In this document: in pieces, positions 10,628-32,100 of the stretch
Layout: each line of letters begins with the position of its first letter
Numbering within the stretch: the first letter of the stretch is position 1
Source of the DNA: Maylandia zebra
Taxonomy: Eukaryota > Chordata > Actinopteri > Cichliformes > Cichlidae
NCBI RefSeq assembly: GCF_041146795.1
Contig: NC_135187.1
Location: forward strand, 20,377,056 to 20,441,055
Length of the DNA stretch: 64,000 nucleotides
Direction of reading: 5' to 3'
Translations under genes and position numbers: made by a program
Notes under the pieces: generated by a model
Databases searched by the model: none
What the model was told of the DNA's origin: nothing
What the model saw: the letters and a program-made list of their open reading frames with translations, nothing else

Positions 10628-13600
10628 CAATTACCCAGGATGCTTTAGTCTCTTTAGTGTTTATGTCTGCAATTCCCTCACTCTTTATCATTATTACATA
10701 CTTCAGCTTCTCTATACAGCATGCACAATTCACATACTTCCTCCTAAAGTTATCCCTTTGACCTTGACTCTCTGCATCACGGATACCTGGAAGGTGTGCT
10801 TATGACTACACTTTAAAATGCAGGAAAAAAATACACAATATCTTAGGCTTCTCAGCATATAAATCCTTTTATTTTGCTGACAGAGTGACAACATGCACCC
10901 CACCCCCAAATTTTATTTTTTTGAAAACAGACATCACAAGGATTTAGACTGATTACAAGACTCAAGAGAGGAGACACAGCAGGTACCAGGCATTAGTCCA
11001 ATGATGACAGACTGGCTGATTAGCGGCTCAGAGTTGGTCCATCAAAGTGGGCTGAGTGCAGGCGTGAACAGTATGGAGGGCCACAAGTGCCAAAAGAATA
11101 TAAATAAATACATCATTAAATACTAAATGTGCCATTAATAAATTAAAATTGAAAATAACTAATTAAATATAGAAATGATTAAATATGAATTAATTTCATT
11201 TTTACAATATTTGAGAACTTATTTCCAATTCTATTCATCAATAACATATCTAAATATTTATTTAATTATTATTATTTTTTAATTCTTTTTGGTACTCAAT
11301 AATTAAAAAAGGACCTTCTGTGTGTGTTTGAAGTTGGATAACGCTGGTAAACTCACACTTTTTAAGCCCAAAACTAACTAACAAAATGAAATAACCATAC
11401 TATTTTTTAATAAAGAAGAAATATTTATTGATCCAAAGACAGGTTTTATCTATCTTGGTATCACCAGTACTGGTTTTATTTTGTTGTATTTATCCGCGAC
11501 ACCTTAAAGGCCGGTCCCTGAAAGTATTGTCGGACATAAACCGGTTTGTGGTGCAAAAACACTCTAGTCTGAATGACTGAATTGACTTTGGACTCCTGAA
11601 GGCCACAAGGATGATTGTCAAATTGTGGAGAAAAATTGAGGTATCTTTTAGGAATAGATGAAAGTGTTAACTTGTTGTATTACACTGGATGAAACTGACT
11701 TATATAATCAGAGAGCTACTTATTACTTTTAGCAAATTTTCAGAGGTAACTGCTGTGTGTGGGTTGGAGAAATGCAGAGGGCAATGGAGGGGGAAGGGTC
11801 CGGGCACAGGCGTCCCCTTGGTGGGCTCCACAGCTTCACAGCAATGGGTTCCTTGTGTCCTTCCATCTGCTGAGGGAATAAGGTTCACTTATTCCCTCAG
11901 CAAACTTTCCCGGCTGAAGTTTGAAGGAGCAGAGGCTCCTCAGAGTCCCAGATGAAGCGCCACGCTGCCCCGACTTGTCTGTGTGTGGGCCTCGAACAGA
12001 GCTTGCTTTGAAGTAACAATGCTGTGATCTTTGCTGTGATCTGACTAGGAGTGACTGGAGTCAAGTTTCCCACAGCTCTCTCCAGTGATTTTTGGGAGCA
12101 CTATACCTGGGGGGCGGGGGGGAGATCCAGTATACTTCAGCTAATACAACCAGGTCTTGGTTTTGTTGTTGTTTTTTAAGCAGTTTAAATAAGAGTTAAT
12201 ATAGTATAAAAAAATAGATAAACAGATAGAGACTCTAAGACGCATTATCAGAGATTAGCAGCTTCATCTTGTCTACTACAAAATACCAGACTGAAAATGA
12301 AAGCCTTGAAATAGTTCTTAAAGATAACTGAGATAATTAAAAGTTTCTTTTAACTCCCACCAGAGTTAAAGTTTGCATCGAGCCTGCAGCATTTTGGAAG
12401 GCTTCCAGGTGGGGGGGGTGCTCTCTCTGAGCAGACTTAGCTGATACACCAGAGCTCCAAACTTCCTTATCTGCATCATGTTTCTTGAAGAGTGTAATTC
12501 CACAGAGTACTGCAATTACAACCTTGCTCAGTGTGCTGATGTGGACCTTACGCAGTAAACTGTGCGTATGTCCTTTGGAACAACAGGGGGATATTAAAGC
12601 TTGGAGACAGCTCAACATTCCCATGTTTTTTTTTTTGTCAATTTAAGTTACTTGTAAATAGAAATGATGTGATTGGAGTTCCACCTCCATTAATTATAAA
12701 AGAACAAGTCTCTGTTCTGTTCATATTTTATATTTACTTAATATGCACGTTGGAAAAAGCCAGTGTGGTGGTTTAAAAAAATGCATCAACATTTAACATA
12801 AAACAAGTGACAAAGCCATTATGAGCCACTTGACTAGATCTATTATTGTCACAGGGTTAACAACTCTGCAATAAACCCCATGGCTGATTTTTTGGGTTGT
12901 TACTGCCACATAGTACCTGAGCAAACACGCTATGTTACATTTTCTCTCTCCCTGTCACACAAACATGCAGACACACACAGTGTGTAAGTGCAAAAAATAA
13001 CATTGTATAGGAATAATTAATATCAATATCATCACTCCAGCTTTCAAGCAGCACCATAGACAGCAGGGGTCGGTGAAATGGACAAAGTTGCTTAGGTAAT
13101 GACCTCAAAACAGATTTAGCCTCTCAAAAGTAACAAAGACAAGTGTAATGTTTGTAACCATATAGGACAAAAGAAAGACGCCCATTAACAGGTCCTCACA
13201 GACTGCCTGGACGTGGTCGCCGTATAACAAGCTCACTCATCAATCGTTTTCAGTGGGCCAGGGTCTACATATATCACACGCATATTACAGTACGAGTGCG
13301 TATTTTCAACATATAAATTTAACGATGTTTCAATCCTTTAGAAAAGCAAAGACAAAAGCCGTCAGAGCTTCACATTTCTGGCCTTTGCTCTGCAAAGTCA
13401 CTGGCAGCACTGCTTAGATCCACAGTCCAGGCAGTATACTCATCTTGCTGATAAAGTGTTTTGTAGTTGATGTCAACAGGTTCCCACAAATCACAGCAGG
13501 GTCAGGAAGTACAAGTGAGCTATCTTGGTGTTCATGATTTAAAAAGATGCCCACTGTCATTTTTTAATCAGTGGAATGTAACATAATAGAGAACATTTTT

Positions 13601-14800
13601 GCAGCTGAAATGTAATTCATAAGGAAAACATGCACTACATAAATAAAGTTAAGCGTTCACAAGAGAGAACTATGAATTAAACATATAGTGGAACTTTATA
13701 ATCTGTCCAGTTTTAGGTGATGCAGTCAGTATATACACATGCTTTGTCTAGGGGCACATTTGATATGTAGATTGGGTTCTTCCTGTTTTTGGGCGTTGGA
13801 GCTTTAGCACAGCTGCCACTTCAGAAGTTAAGCCTTTGATTATGTAGATGACCCCACCCAAGGATTCAGACGTTCTCACTATCAGTACATTTCCATTAAC
13901 ATGGAATACACATTACAATACAATTTCAATTCAACGTTTGGCTACTTCAGGGTTCGTAAAGACAGACTTAAAAAACACTGACTTTAGTCAGAGTATAAAA
14001 AGCACAGTGCATTATTCTTTAACAACTATGTTCAAACCACTAAAGCAGACCATTAAGTCGCTCCTTTGTTAGTTTTCTTCAGTGTCAAAAGCTCACAGAA
14101 AGCATCACCCTTCCTATTGAGAAGTGAACTTCAAACATCTTTCCTCCATAATCCACCTTAAACTGCTCACTGAGCAGGGCTTTGTCATGTCTTACTCTGT
14201 GACCAGTTTATATTGATACTTTGGTTTTCTTTGCTTTTCAACTCATCAGTGCTCTTACAAAATTGTTGGCTGCATGTGAAAAGAGTTTCTATTGTGATAA
14301 CTGTCCTACCTTTGCCGTTTAATATATGCGAGGGCTGCTTTTACAGGCTGACAACATGAGCTCATCAATTGTGTTATATACCAACTAACAAGTGAAACGC
14401 ACAAGAGGGGGGAGAGAGAAAAAAAACAAAAAAAGAACTTCATTTCAGCTCTTTTAATGAAAAAGGGACCATCTTTAACCAACAATATTAGCAACCACTA
14501 ATACTACAGTAGGGTAATAGCCTCAATTCTCATGAATGTGCATTCAAAAGGGATTTTTGATAATCTATAGTACTGCTTATAACAGTGCACCTTTAAATTC
14601 AATGTGGGCCAGACGTTAGCACATCTGCATCTAAAAAAAAATTTAAAAATTTAAAAAAAAAAAAACCACATTTGCAAATAAGTGCTGATTACTGTGATTA
14701 TCCAACGGACATCATTTGACGATGGTAGTCTTAACAATTGACAAAAAACATGCTCTAAACTTTAAGTAAAGAAACTGAACAGACACCAGTTGAAATAAAA
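10628..14800. other. Intergenic, no gene recognised
   Basis: About 4.2 kb of AT-rich sequence between the forkhead remnant and the 3' end of beta-catenin. Open frames (for example minus 12337-12624, 95 codons) have no motif I recognise and no splice-supported extension. A block around 11100-11300 is very rich in AAT/TAA words. Confidence 0.4.
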
Positions 14801-14806
14801 TGTAAT

Positions 14807-14812
14807 TTTATT
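14807..14812 (-). terminator. Probable poly(A) signal of beta-catenin gene
   Basis: TTTATT on the plus strand reads AATAAA on the minus strand, about 1.06 kb downstream of the beta-catenin stop codon. A 3' UTR of about 1 kb is typical for beta-catenin mRNAs. The stretch between is AT-rich and non-coding. Confidence 0.5.
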
Positions 14813-15410
14813 GTTCAGCCGTGTCACAACCTCGTCTCCAAAATAAGCACAGCAGGACTACAACTGTTCATCAACCTAGCTACCTTTGATAGCACATAAA
14901 ACCAGGTTTTATAAGACCACCAACGATAGCGTTAAACTTTTCTATCAGACAACCAATGATAGCATACAAAATAGTTGTTAACCTACCAGTGATACTGTAT
15001 ATAAAACACTTGTCTCTAAATTTATCCCCAACCCACCCTCAATTTCACCCGCATCCCTCTTTAGAACATTTGTGACACAGACATATTTTATGCTTAAACA
15101 AGCACATAAAGAATGCATAATTCTCCATTTTCGAGCTTATAAAAAAAACTACACAATGTTACACTTTAAGTCAGAGTACAATTCAACTGATTATTAGTGT
15201 TCTACACATTCGACCATAAACCAAAGGAACATTGTATAATATCACTATAACTTAACACTACATGTAATATACGTTTAAAAAAAAAAAAAATTACAAATGA
15301 TTAGCATTGAAAAGGAAATGAACATGGCTAGTGAAGGCAAGCTGGGTCAGTACCATAACAGAATGAGTAATACAAAAAAGAAATAAAAAATGTATAAGAA
15401 AAATAGAAAC

Positions 15411-15442
<32 letters not shown>

Positions 15443-15868
15443 CTGATAATACAGGCAAGGCTAAAACAATTGTGTTTCAAACTTTAAAATCCATCTCTGT
15501 TGCACTCATCCATAATGGTAACCTGCTCCAAGACCTCCAATGAGTGATTCCACATCTGATCCTTTAACCCTTCTCCACCCCCCCACACACACACACACAC
15601 TTTCAACTTGCTTAAACATTCCTGTGGCAACCATCTTAGTTTTCTTGTGTCAGGCACTTTCTAATACCCCTTACTCCTCTCTTTACCTTTAACACACAGG
15701 CCAATCATAATGCTGCTTCAGAAAATACAGGCCAATCACAATGCAGGTTCTATCAGAATACAACTGCAAAAAAAAGAAGCATAGGACAAAGATGATATAT
15801 TAATATCGTCCTGGTGATATAAGAAGAAGCTTTACTGCTAACTGATAATCAAGTCCAACTTACCAATT

Positions 15869-24767
<8,899 letters not shown>

Positions 24768-25787
24768 TGTTCTTGCCTGCCCTCAGCCCGCACAGCAGAT
24801 ATACCTGTAAAAAAAATGTTTCGCACACTCAGGAAAAACTACCAACTCAAACTCAACTTCATTTCTGGCAAAACCAAACCGTCAAGCTCTGGGTTTCTCC
24901 AGCGACCACTCAATATTAAAGTCACAGTCTACTGCTCTACCTGTATAAGTGATCGAGATGCTTGTTTGGTTTGCTATCTTAGCTTTGAGGGGAAATGCCG
25001 AGCCTCCACCTCCAAACGAGTGAGTAAAGCGGTGGGTATTTCCAGGCCAGCACGAACACAATTCACCATTCAGCGGCAAAGAACATCAAAGGCATATTTC
25101 TCCCCCTCCCCCTACCACGGCCAAGTTCCGACCTCGCAGCTTGGGTTTCCAATGAGAGAAACTACCCCCCCCCCCCCGCCCCGCAATCACTTCAATGACT
25201 CCTCCTCTCATGGTGGGTCCAACTACAAGCGTAACAAGCTGGCTAATCACAACTAATCGAGAAAAAAAAAAAACCCTAAATGGATGGTCTCACCAATCAC
25301 CAAATATATTTTATTTGTACACAATTCAAGGACTAGCGTGTATTAGCCACCCCTATTAGCTAACAGGTTGGCTAGCTTACCTTGAAAGCTCGTTATGCTA
25401 GCCTAACGTGCGCAGCTAACCTATCCGCTAGTTAGCTAACATAAACAAACACTGTTTAGGAATTTGACCACTGTCTAAAAATGCGCATGAGCCGTCCTGA
25501 GAAGCAACCAATATTGATAGCCGTTATTTTTCACAAACAAATCCATTAGTACAATCCCGACTTTCAAGCACGCTCCCATTTTTAAATTTCTGATTTGATA
25601 AGCACAGCTAGCCAGGACGTATGAAAAGTAGTTCCAAGCGCCACCGTACAAAACCTGCTGTGCTGCCAGCCAAATCAGAAAACCCCACCGGAGCCCCCTC
25701 CCTAGCCAAAGACGATTTTCTTTGCTAAACCATAACCTGACGCACTGTACGATATTGTATAAAAGTGGTAATAAGCGTAGCATATTT

Positions 25788-25990
25788 ACCAGAATCGAGC
25801 GGCACCTCCGTGGTTCTTGTCAGGAGAAAAGAAATCCCCTTTCTCTTAGCTGAAAATAGGAGAAGGGCTGCTAGGTGAACCACCCGTAGAAGTCCGAACC
25901 ACACCCGCTGCTGCGCCGCCGAAGATGTTGCTTCCGCCAGTGCAATCAAACATCAAGATGGCGAACGGAGAAATACAGTATTCTTCCGCA
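25788..25990 (-). promoter_or_regulatory. Probable beta-catenin promoter / 5' non-coding exon
   Basis: A CpG-containing stretch lies about 1 kb upstream of the start-codon exon. On the minus strand a consensus donor (CTG|GTAAAT) ends a putative non-coding exon at 25790. The ATG exon has a matching acceptor about 40 bases upstream of its ATG. This fits the known beta-catenin layout with a non-coding first exon. The transcription start itself cannot be placed. Confidence 0.5.
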
Positions 25991-25999
25991 CTTGGAAAA

Positions 26000-27222
26000 C
26001 TAGGGCCTCGGATTTAAACAAAGTTGTAGCATCAAAAATCACAGTTTTACCGTAATAGCCAGGTAGTGGTGTCTTTTTGTTTTAAGAACAAGGGCTGTGT
26101 TGGCTCTTAGGTCTTATAGCAAGGTAATGAGAGTTTTTCATGTGGGAAGCGGCGGTGGGGTAGTGGAGGGGAAGGCGAGGTGCCTTCATTAGACAGGAAT
26201 GAGATTCAGCGGGTGCTAATATGACAGAGCGCTTTGATTAACATGCAGCAAATGAAAAAGGCACAAACATTTCCGCTAATAGGACTCTACGTTCATTTAC
26301 TTAATGAGTGAATTAAGTCGCAGTTTTGGCAAGCATGGTCCGAGCACTTTCTACACCTGTATACAGTTAAAGAGGGATTTTGCAAATGCTTGACTGCAGT
26401 AGTTAATGGAAGAAGAGGAGGGTGGATAGGAGAGGGGATGGAGGGACAGAGTCAGCTACACGCTATATAAAATTCCTATAATAATTACATAATTAAATCG
26501 ACCACATTGTACTTTCCAGGAGGCATTAAGTGATCTTGAACTGATACATGAGGTTTACAAGTCTTAGGATCATTTAATATTTTGATTATTTTGAAATTAT
26601 CGGAACATTGCTAATATGTGCATTTTATTCTGGGCAGCTGTATATGTATTTGGTATGCACAGGCAGTGTATCAGTCTAATAGTCAAACATTCACTTATGC
26701 TTTTAATACATTCCTGCCTGTGCTTAAGCTTCTTAGGATTGCATACACACAAGCATCAAAAGAATTACAGTTAATCGACTGCAGAGCTCAATTTCCCCCA
26801 TTTAAGAGTCATAAAATGAGAGAGGCTGTTGATATGAAATGAACACATGCAAAGCACAGAGCAATGCGGACTATTTGTGCATGATCATGTGCGCCATGCA
26901 TGCCTCAAGCCAGAAAAGGTCAAAGTCCAAAGTGCTATTGAGAAGCATATACCTACTGTTGTTACTACTGTTACTATAGTGACTGACAGGTACGATACTA
27001 CAATGAAAAGTTTTATATTCCTGTAATTTATTTGATGATGAAAATGATGTTAGTTTGTAGTATGGCAATAAAAACATGAATTTGCATGTAGGTGTAATGA
27101 TTCTCAGTGATGCAGCCAGACCAAATGAATACATGAGACTGCATTTCCATCATTTTGAGCTTTATTGTCTCAGCATGTGGAGCTAAAATCAAGAAACCAG
27201 CTCAGGCATGCATCAAAGTAAC

Positions 27223-27260
<38 letters not shown>

Positions 27261-27990
27261 ACACTGCAAGTTATCATCTGCAGATTAGAATGTGAACCAG
27301 GCGTCTCCTGTAGCATTGTGTGAAATCCACACCCTTTGCATGAATTTATCTGACATAATGTGATGTTCATATTCCTTCCAGTCTCTTATGTAAGCAGGTT
27401 TAAGAGTTTATTAAAGACATGAAACCTAGCATTTCATGTTAATCATGGGGGGAATGTAAGAATGGGAAGGACATGCAAGCTCTACAACAAGTCAGTGGAT
27501 TTAAGCCCAAGACCCGGTTGCTATGTGGTAACAGTGCTGACCAATGCACCGATTCTAATAATGTGATGTGTTAAACCAACACTTTTGTGTAAGGGTTTAT
27601 TCATTTGCTGTTCCTCAGAGTCTTTATAAATACTATATATTGTATAGTGTATATTCATGGTGGTCAAGGTAAAAAGTAAACCACTAGAAACACAATAAGA
27701 GCTTTTAATATGATTGTTGCTTCATGATCCCAATGGTATTTAATATTGTACTCTTTTGTTTGAGTCTTAGGACAAGCACTGCACTCAAAACAGTGTCTGA
27801 AAACACTTATGTTTCATCCACTTGCAAGTCATGTGCACCAAAGGCCACAACTGATATTTTTCATTCTTCAAAACAAAGGATAATCCAAGGTCACTTGCAG
27901 GTCACTGAAGCGGGTGGGCTCAACCTTCAGGTACCTAACTTAAGAGACTGCAGATTTTGTCTGTCAAAAAACAAAACGGAAGCCAGGTGG
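26000..27990. other. Intergenic between beta-catenin and dync1li1
   Basis: No gene recognised. It contains a (TAA)n microsatellite at about 27221-27259. The right end abuts the 3' end of dync1li1, which is transcribed in the same direction as beta-catenin. Confidence 0.4.
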
Positions 27991-28012
27991 ATGAATCCGA
28001 ATAAATACAACT

Positions 28013-28018
28013 TTTATT
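28013..28018 (-). terminator. Probable poly(A) signal of dync1li1
   Basis: TTTATT on the plus strand reads AATAAA on the minus strand, about 1.16 kb downstream of the dync1li1 stop codon. The implied 3' UTR contains a 16-base G run (C16 on the plus strand at 28115-28130), a (TG)n run and a pyrimidine-rich stretch. Confidence 0.5.
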
Positions 28019-28496
28019 TAACTGATTGACAGATCTGATTATACAAACGTCAACACAGAGATCTGAAATAACGGGACCGATCAGCGAGACAATGACTGTA
28101 CATTCTTGTTGTGACCCCCCCCCCCCCCCCAAAAGCCATTCCCCTTGCCAGCAGTAACTATGGAACTTAATTGCTAGTGTTTCTGAACAACTAAAGCTCA
28201 GCTACACACCTACCCTCTGAAACCTTCCCTTTTTTCAGTGCACAGTCTGGTCTGTACCTCGAGGGGCAGTTTGGCCAATCGTCGGGTACCATGACAGAAG
28301 AGCTTGAGTGTCAGGTCTGTTGTTTGGTTTGTGTAGTAATGCAGGCTCTGTTGCTGCAATTAGAGTTTGCACTGTTTTAAGAGTTTCTAGTGTAAGAGCA
28401 TAGTAATGTTTTTGTTTTGTTTTGTCATTTGGTTGAAATGCAAACAGCCAAAAAAATCTCTCGACGAAACATTTCTATTTGCCTCACTCTCATTCT

Positions 28497-28497
<1 letters not shown>

Positions 28498-28537
<40 letters not shown>
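28498..28537. repeat. (CA)n microsatellite in dync1li1 3' UTR
   Basis: An uninterrupted CA dinucleotide tract of about 20 units. It lies between the dync1li1 stop codon and its probable poly(A) signal, so it would be transcribed as (UG)n. Confidence 0.9.
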
Positions 28538-28539
<2 letters not shown>

Positions 28540-29179
28540 CTAATATGTTTTTCCCCTTCATCATAAAAAACTTCTTGCAGTTTTTATGTCAGGCATTTTT
28601 CTTTTTCCTTCTTCTACACGTCTTCCTCTGGCCAAGTGTGACTTACCAGACATACATTAAACCCATGAACACACACACAGACACACATTCATCCCTATGT
28701 TATTACCTAAGTGCAGTTTCATCATCATGCGCCCTCAGCGTTTCCTACAGTAAAAACACCACCTGTACCATCACAATCAGTGGATGGATAAAACACCATT
28801 GTTGTCGTTCTTGCAATCCAACCAACTCTCATCCCAGCCTTTACACCCCCATTGCCCCCCTCCCACTAACCATATACTTCTCATGTAACAGACCCTCTTG
28901 TATTTAAAAGAGACAAATACTTGTCCTTGGTGTAACAGCTGGGAAGAAAACAGGGAGTGAGCGGGAACAAAGTGTGGGTAAAGGGCGAGTTCGTCTCCTT
29001 TAGGAGAAAGTGAAGGAGAATGGGGAAGGGGGGGGGGAGGGGGGGGGACTGGTATGTCCACCCGTTCCCTTTTCCCTGCATCTTTATGACGAGGTGGAGA
29101 GTGAGAGTGGAGGGAAGAAGGGAGGCGGGCGGTGAGTGAAGTGCAGGGGATGGAGGGAAGGAGAGCAGGGTGCTGGTCT

Positions 29180-32100
29180 TCATGTGTCCTGCCCATCGGT
29201 GGCAGGGGTGTCGTTGGCATTGGACAAGTCAGAGTCAGTCTCTCGGCTGGCTATGCGGTCCAGCTCTGCCTGGACGTCGCTGAGGCCCAGCTTTGAACCT
29301 ACAAATGTTAGCAGGGACGTACAAATCGGTGCTATGTCACAGAGTACACGATCAAATAAACAAGCCGCTTAGCCAATGCAGCAAATAGCAGTGCGTTTTC
29401 ACAGCACTGAGTGGTTAACAATGCACAATGCAATAGAGAGAGAAAGAGGGAGAGAGAGAGAGTAAAAAAAAAAAAGCTAAGTGCACATGGTTAAAATAAG
29501 AGCTGGGTAAGAAGCTGATCATTCATCATGGACAGTTATGAAAAGTAACATGATTTTAGTACTGTTAATGGATACTTTTCATCTATAATACAAGCAGACG
29601 ACTGCACTGGTTTCAGTGGTCTCATTCTGTCTCAACTCATTTGCATGAGGAACCGCAGCGCTTCTGCTGCTCCTCAGGATAATGACAATAGGCTTATAAA
29701 TTCAACAGAGGGAGCCAAGCCAACGATGCAAAGTGGTAAAATATGTTTTTCAAAGTCTTTATTAGTGCCATTCCTATCTACATATAGAAAGAGATCATTT
29801 ACTTCTGTCCAGGTTTACACATTTGTGCAATAACTGTGTGATCATATCAATCCTATTTTAAAAGGCATCAAAGTACTGTATTCAACTGCCGTTGGCTCTT
29901 CTTGCACTTGTTATCTAAATTACACAGCAAAAGGCAATATATTAGAATATAAAGATTTTTATATAAATATACAATTTTTATATTAATATAAAGCTTTCAT
30001 TTGAATATGAAAGTTTCCACAGTGTGTGCATGACGGCTGAAAACACCTGCATGTATGCTGGCTATACAAAGTAAGCTGTTTACAGCTATCGTGTTTTTAA
30101 GCGTATTTCCTTCATATAACCCAGCCTTACTCAGAATCATGTGCACTGACTTTGGCAGATGTTAGTGAAATGCAATGCAACATGCAAACAAATCATTCAA
30201 ATTATTTAAAGTGAGAGAGTAACAAGAAGACAGGGGTATTAGGGAAAAGGGAAAATAAATGGGATGCGACTGTCATTAAAATCCATTCATCCTTGTCTTC
30301 CTGGTTTACTGCTGGTAATCTTCACATTTTGTAGATGTGCTCCTAGCCACAAAAATCAGCACATTTATTCTATTACATATTCGATCATTGAGACTAATCT
30401 CTGAAGGCAAAATTTAGGCATATGGCGGAGAAGTAATTAAATAGCCATGGGATCATCTCCTGGACCCCTACTTTAGTTCTCAGCTTGGGGAAACTTATAT
30501 ATAGACATAACCTCCCTATTGAAAGGATAGATCATGAGTAAATAAATTAACATAAACAGAAAGCCCGCAGCCCAGTCTCTGTCTTTATACGAGAAGTAAA
30601 TAGTGATACAGGAGGACTGATCCCAGCAATACTCCTGCTTTGGATGCTGGAGAAGGCGTGTCAAAAGAATAAATGGGTGCTCTCGGTGTCATACACAAGC
30701 AATAATGATGAGAAATATCTTGCTCACACACACCTTAACGTGGCCAGCATCCTCTGACTAGTGCATACACACACAAACACACACACACATTATGAATGGC
30801 GTTAACAGTGAGACTGCACACAAGATGGTGAGGGTTAGTTAAGAAGGACAAGACGTTCACACGGAGCTACAAACAGACAGAGACGACGGTGATGGGTGTA
30901 GGTTTGTGCAACTTGTAGATGCACACAGGCCCTTTAATGACTGTCTTTATTAAGGGTTGTGTTTACGTCTGGAGTGTGAGGATGAGAGTCAAGAGGAAGG
31001 ATGGCAAACAGGTGACAAAAACAAACAGAAGCTCAGGTGATGAGTACTGAATAAATATGCGATGTCTTCAAAGACAGCTGAATAACAGGTCACTTCTATT
31101 CAGGGGTACAAAAGCAGAGCGCTTCCAACGCCTCAGCGCGTTCTCACCTGACTTCCGTACAGTTCCCGGTGTATTGTTGCCACCACCTGGTGTGCCGGGC
31201 CCTGCCGTCCCCGCTTTCTTTGTCAGTAGACTGTTGAAGAAATTGGCTAGCACACCCTCACTAGTCTGACCTGCAGCATAATGAGACTCGAGTTAAAAAA
31301 CATGCGCACAGACGTACAAACAGAAGCGCACTTAGAGAGAAACCGACACGCGCGTCTGTGCGCAAGGACGAAATGCCTGACATACCGGACTGTGGCATAG
31401 CATTTGCTACGTTGGCCGCTGCAGAGCGATTACTCGTCCTCGGAGAGCCCGTGGGTGCCCTGCTTGTGGTGTCCTATATTAGGGAGAAAAGAAAAAAAAA
31501 AAACCAAGTTTCATACATAAGGACACTGGAGGGAGCTTTCTGTTATCATGTGAGCCAAAACTTGGGAGGAAAAAATAAATAAATAAAATGGACCGCTCAC
31601 CACTGGTCGTCCTGCTGTCACAGCGGGCTGTTTGGCGAGCAGCGACTGTAAATTAGAGCACAACATGCACACGCACTCGAATTAGCCCTTCATTAACATA
31701 TTAAAACCCTCAAGTGTGAGTTAATTTGAGCACCTGCAAGCAGTAAAACCCAAATAGCATCGACACCGGTGAAATGTTTTCTGACCTGCAGCTTTACCAG
31801 AAACACTTGGTCGTCTTCTGCCTGAATCTCCTTTTCGTGTACAATCTAATGAAAGTAAAGAGAAAAAAAAACAAAACACAACACATAAATGTATCAATGT
31901 TTTTTTGCTTCTTTGTAGCTCAAAAGCAACTGGATTTGACCAAAAATGATTGTGACCCTCTGCAGGGACATTAAAGGTTAGTGCAACCGCTATGAACTGT
32001 AAAAATGATGGCTTGTGGTAGCATATGATATTATAATAGTAATCTAAGTGTGACTTGGTGGGATTAACTGGCATAAGAGGATGTTTCAGCATGTACCTTT

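Noticed and set aside
12337-12624. 95-codon minus-strand open frame between forkhead locus and beta-catenin
   Set aside because: No recognisable motif, no supported exon borders, no homology to neighbours; could not be supported as a gene.
24816-25256. 146-codon plus-strand open frame upstream of beta-catenin
   Set aside because: Antisense to beta-catenin intron 1, includes a poly-C run, no motif and no splice support.
28777-29220. 147-codon minus-strand proline-rich open frame
   Set aside because: Lies in the dync1li1 3' UTR and last exon in a different frame; the C-rich tract explains the composition.
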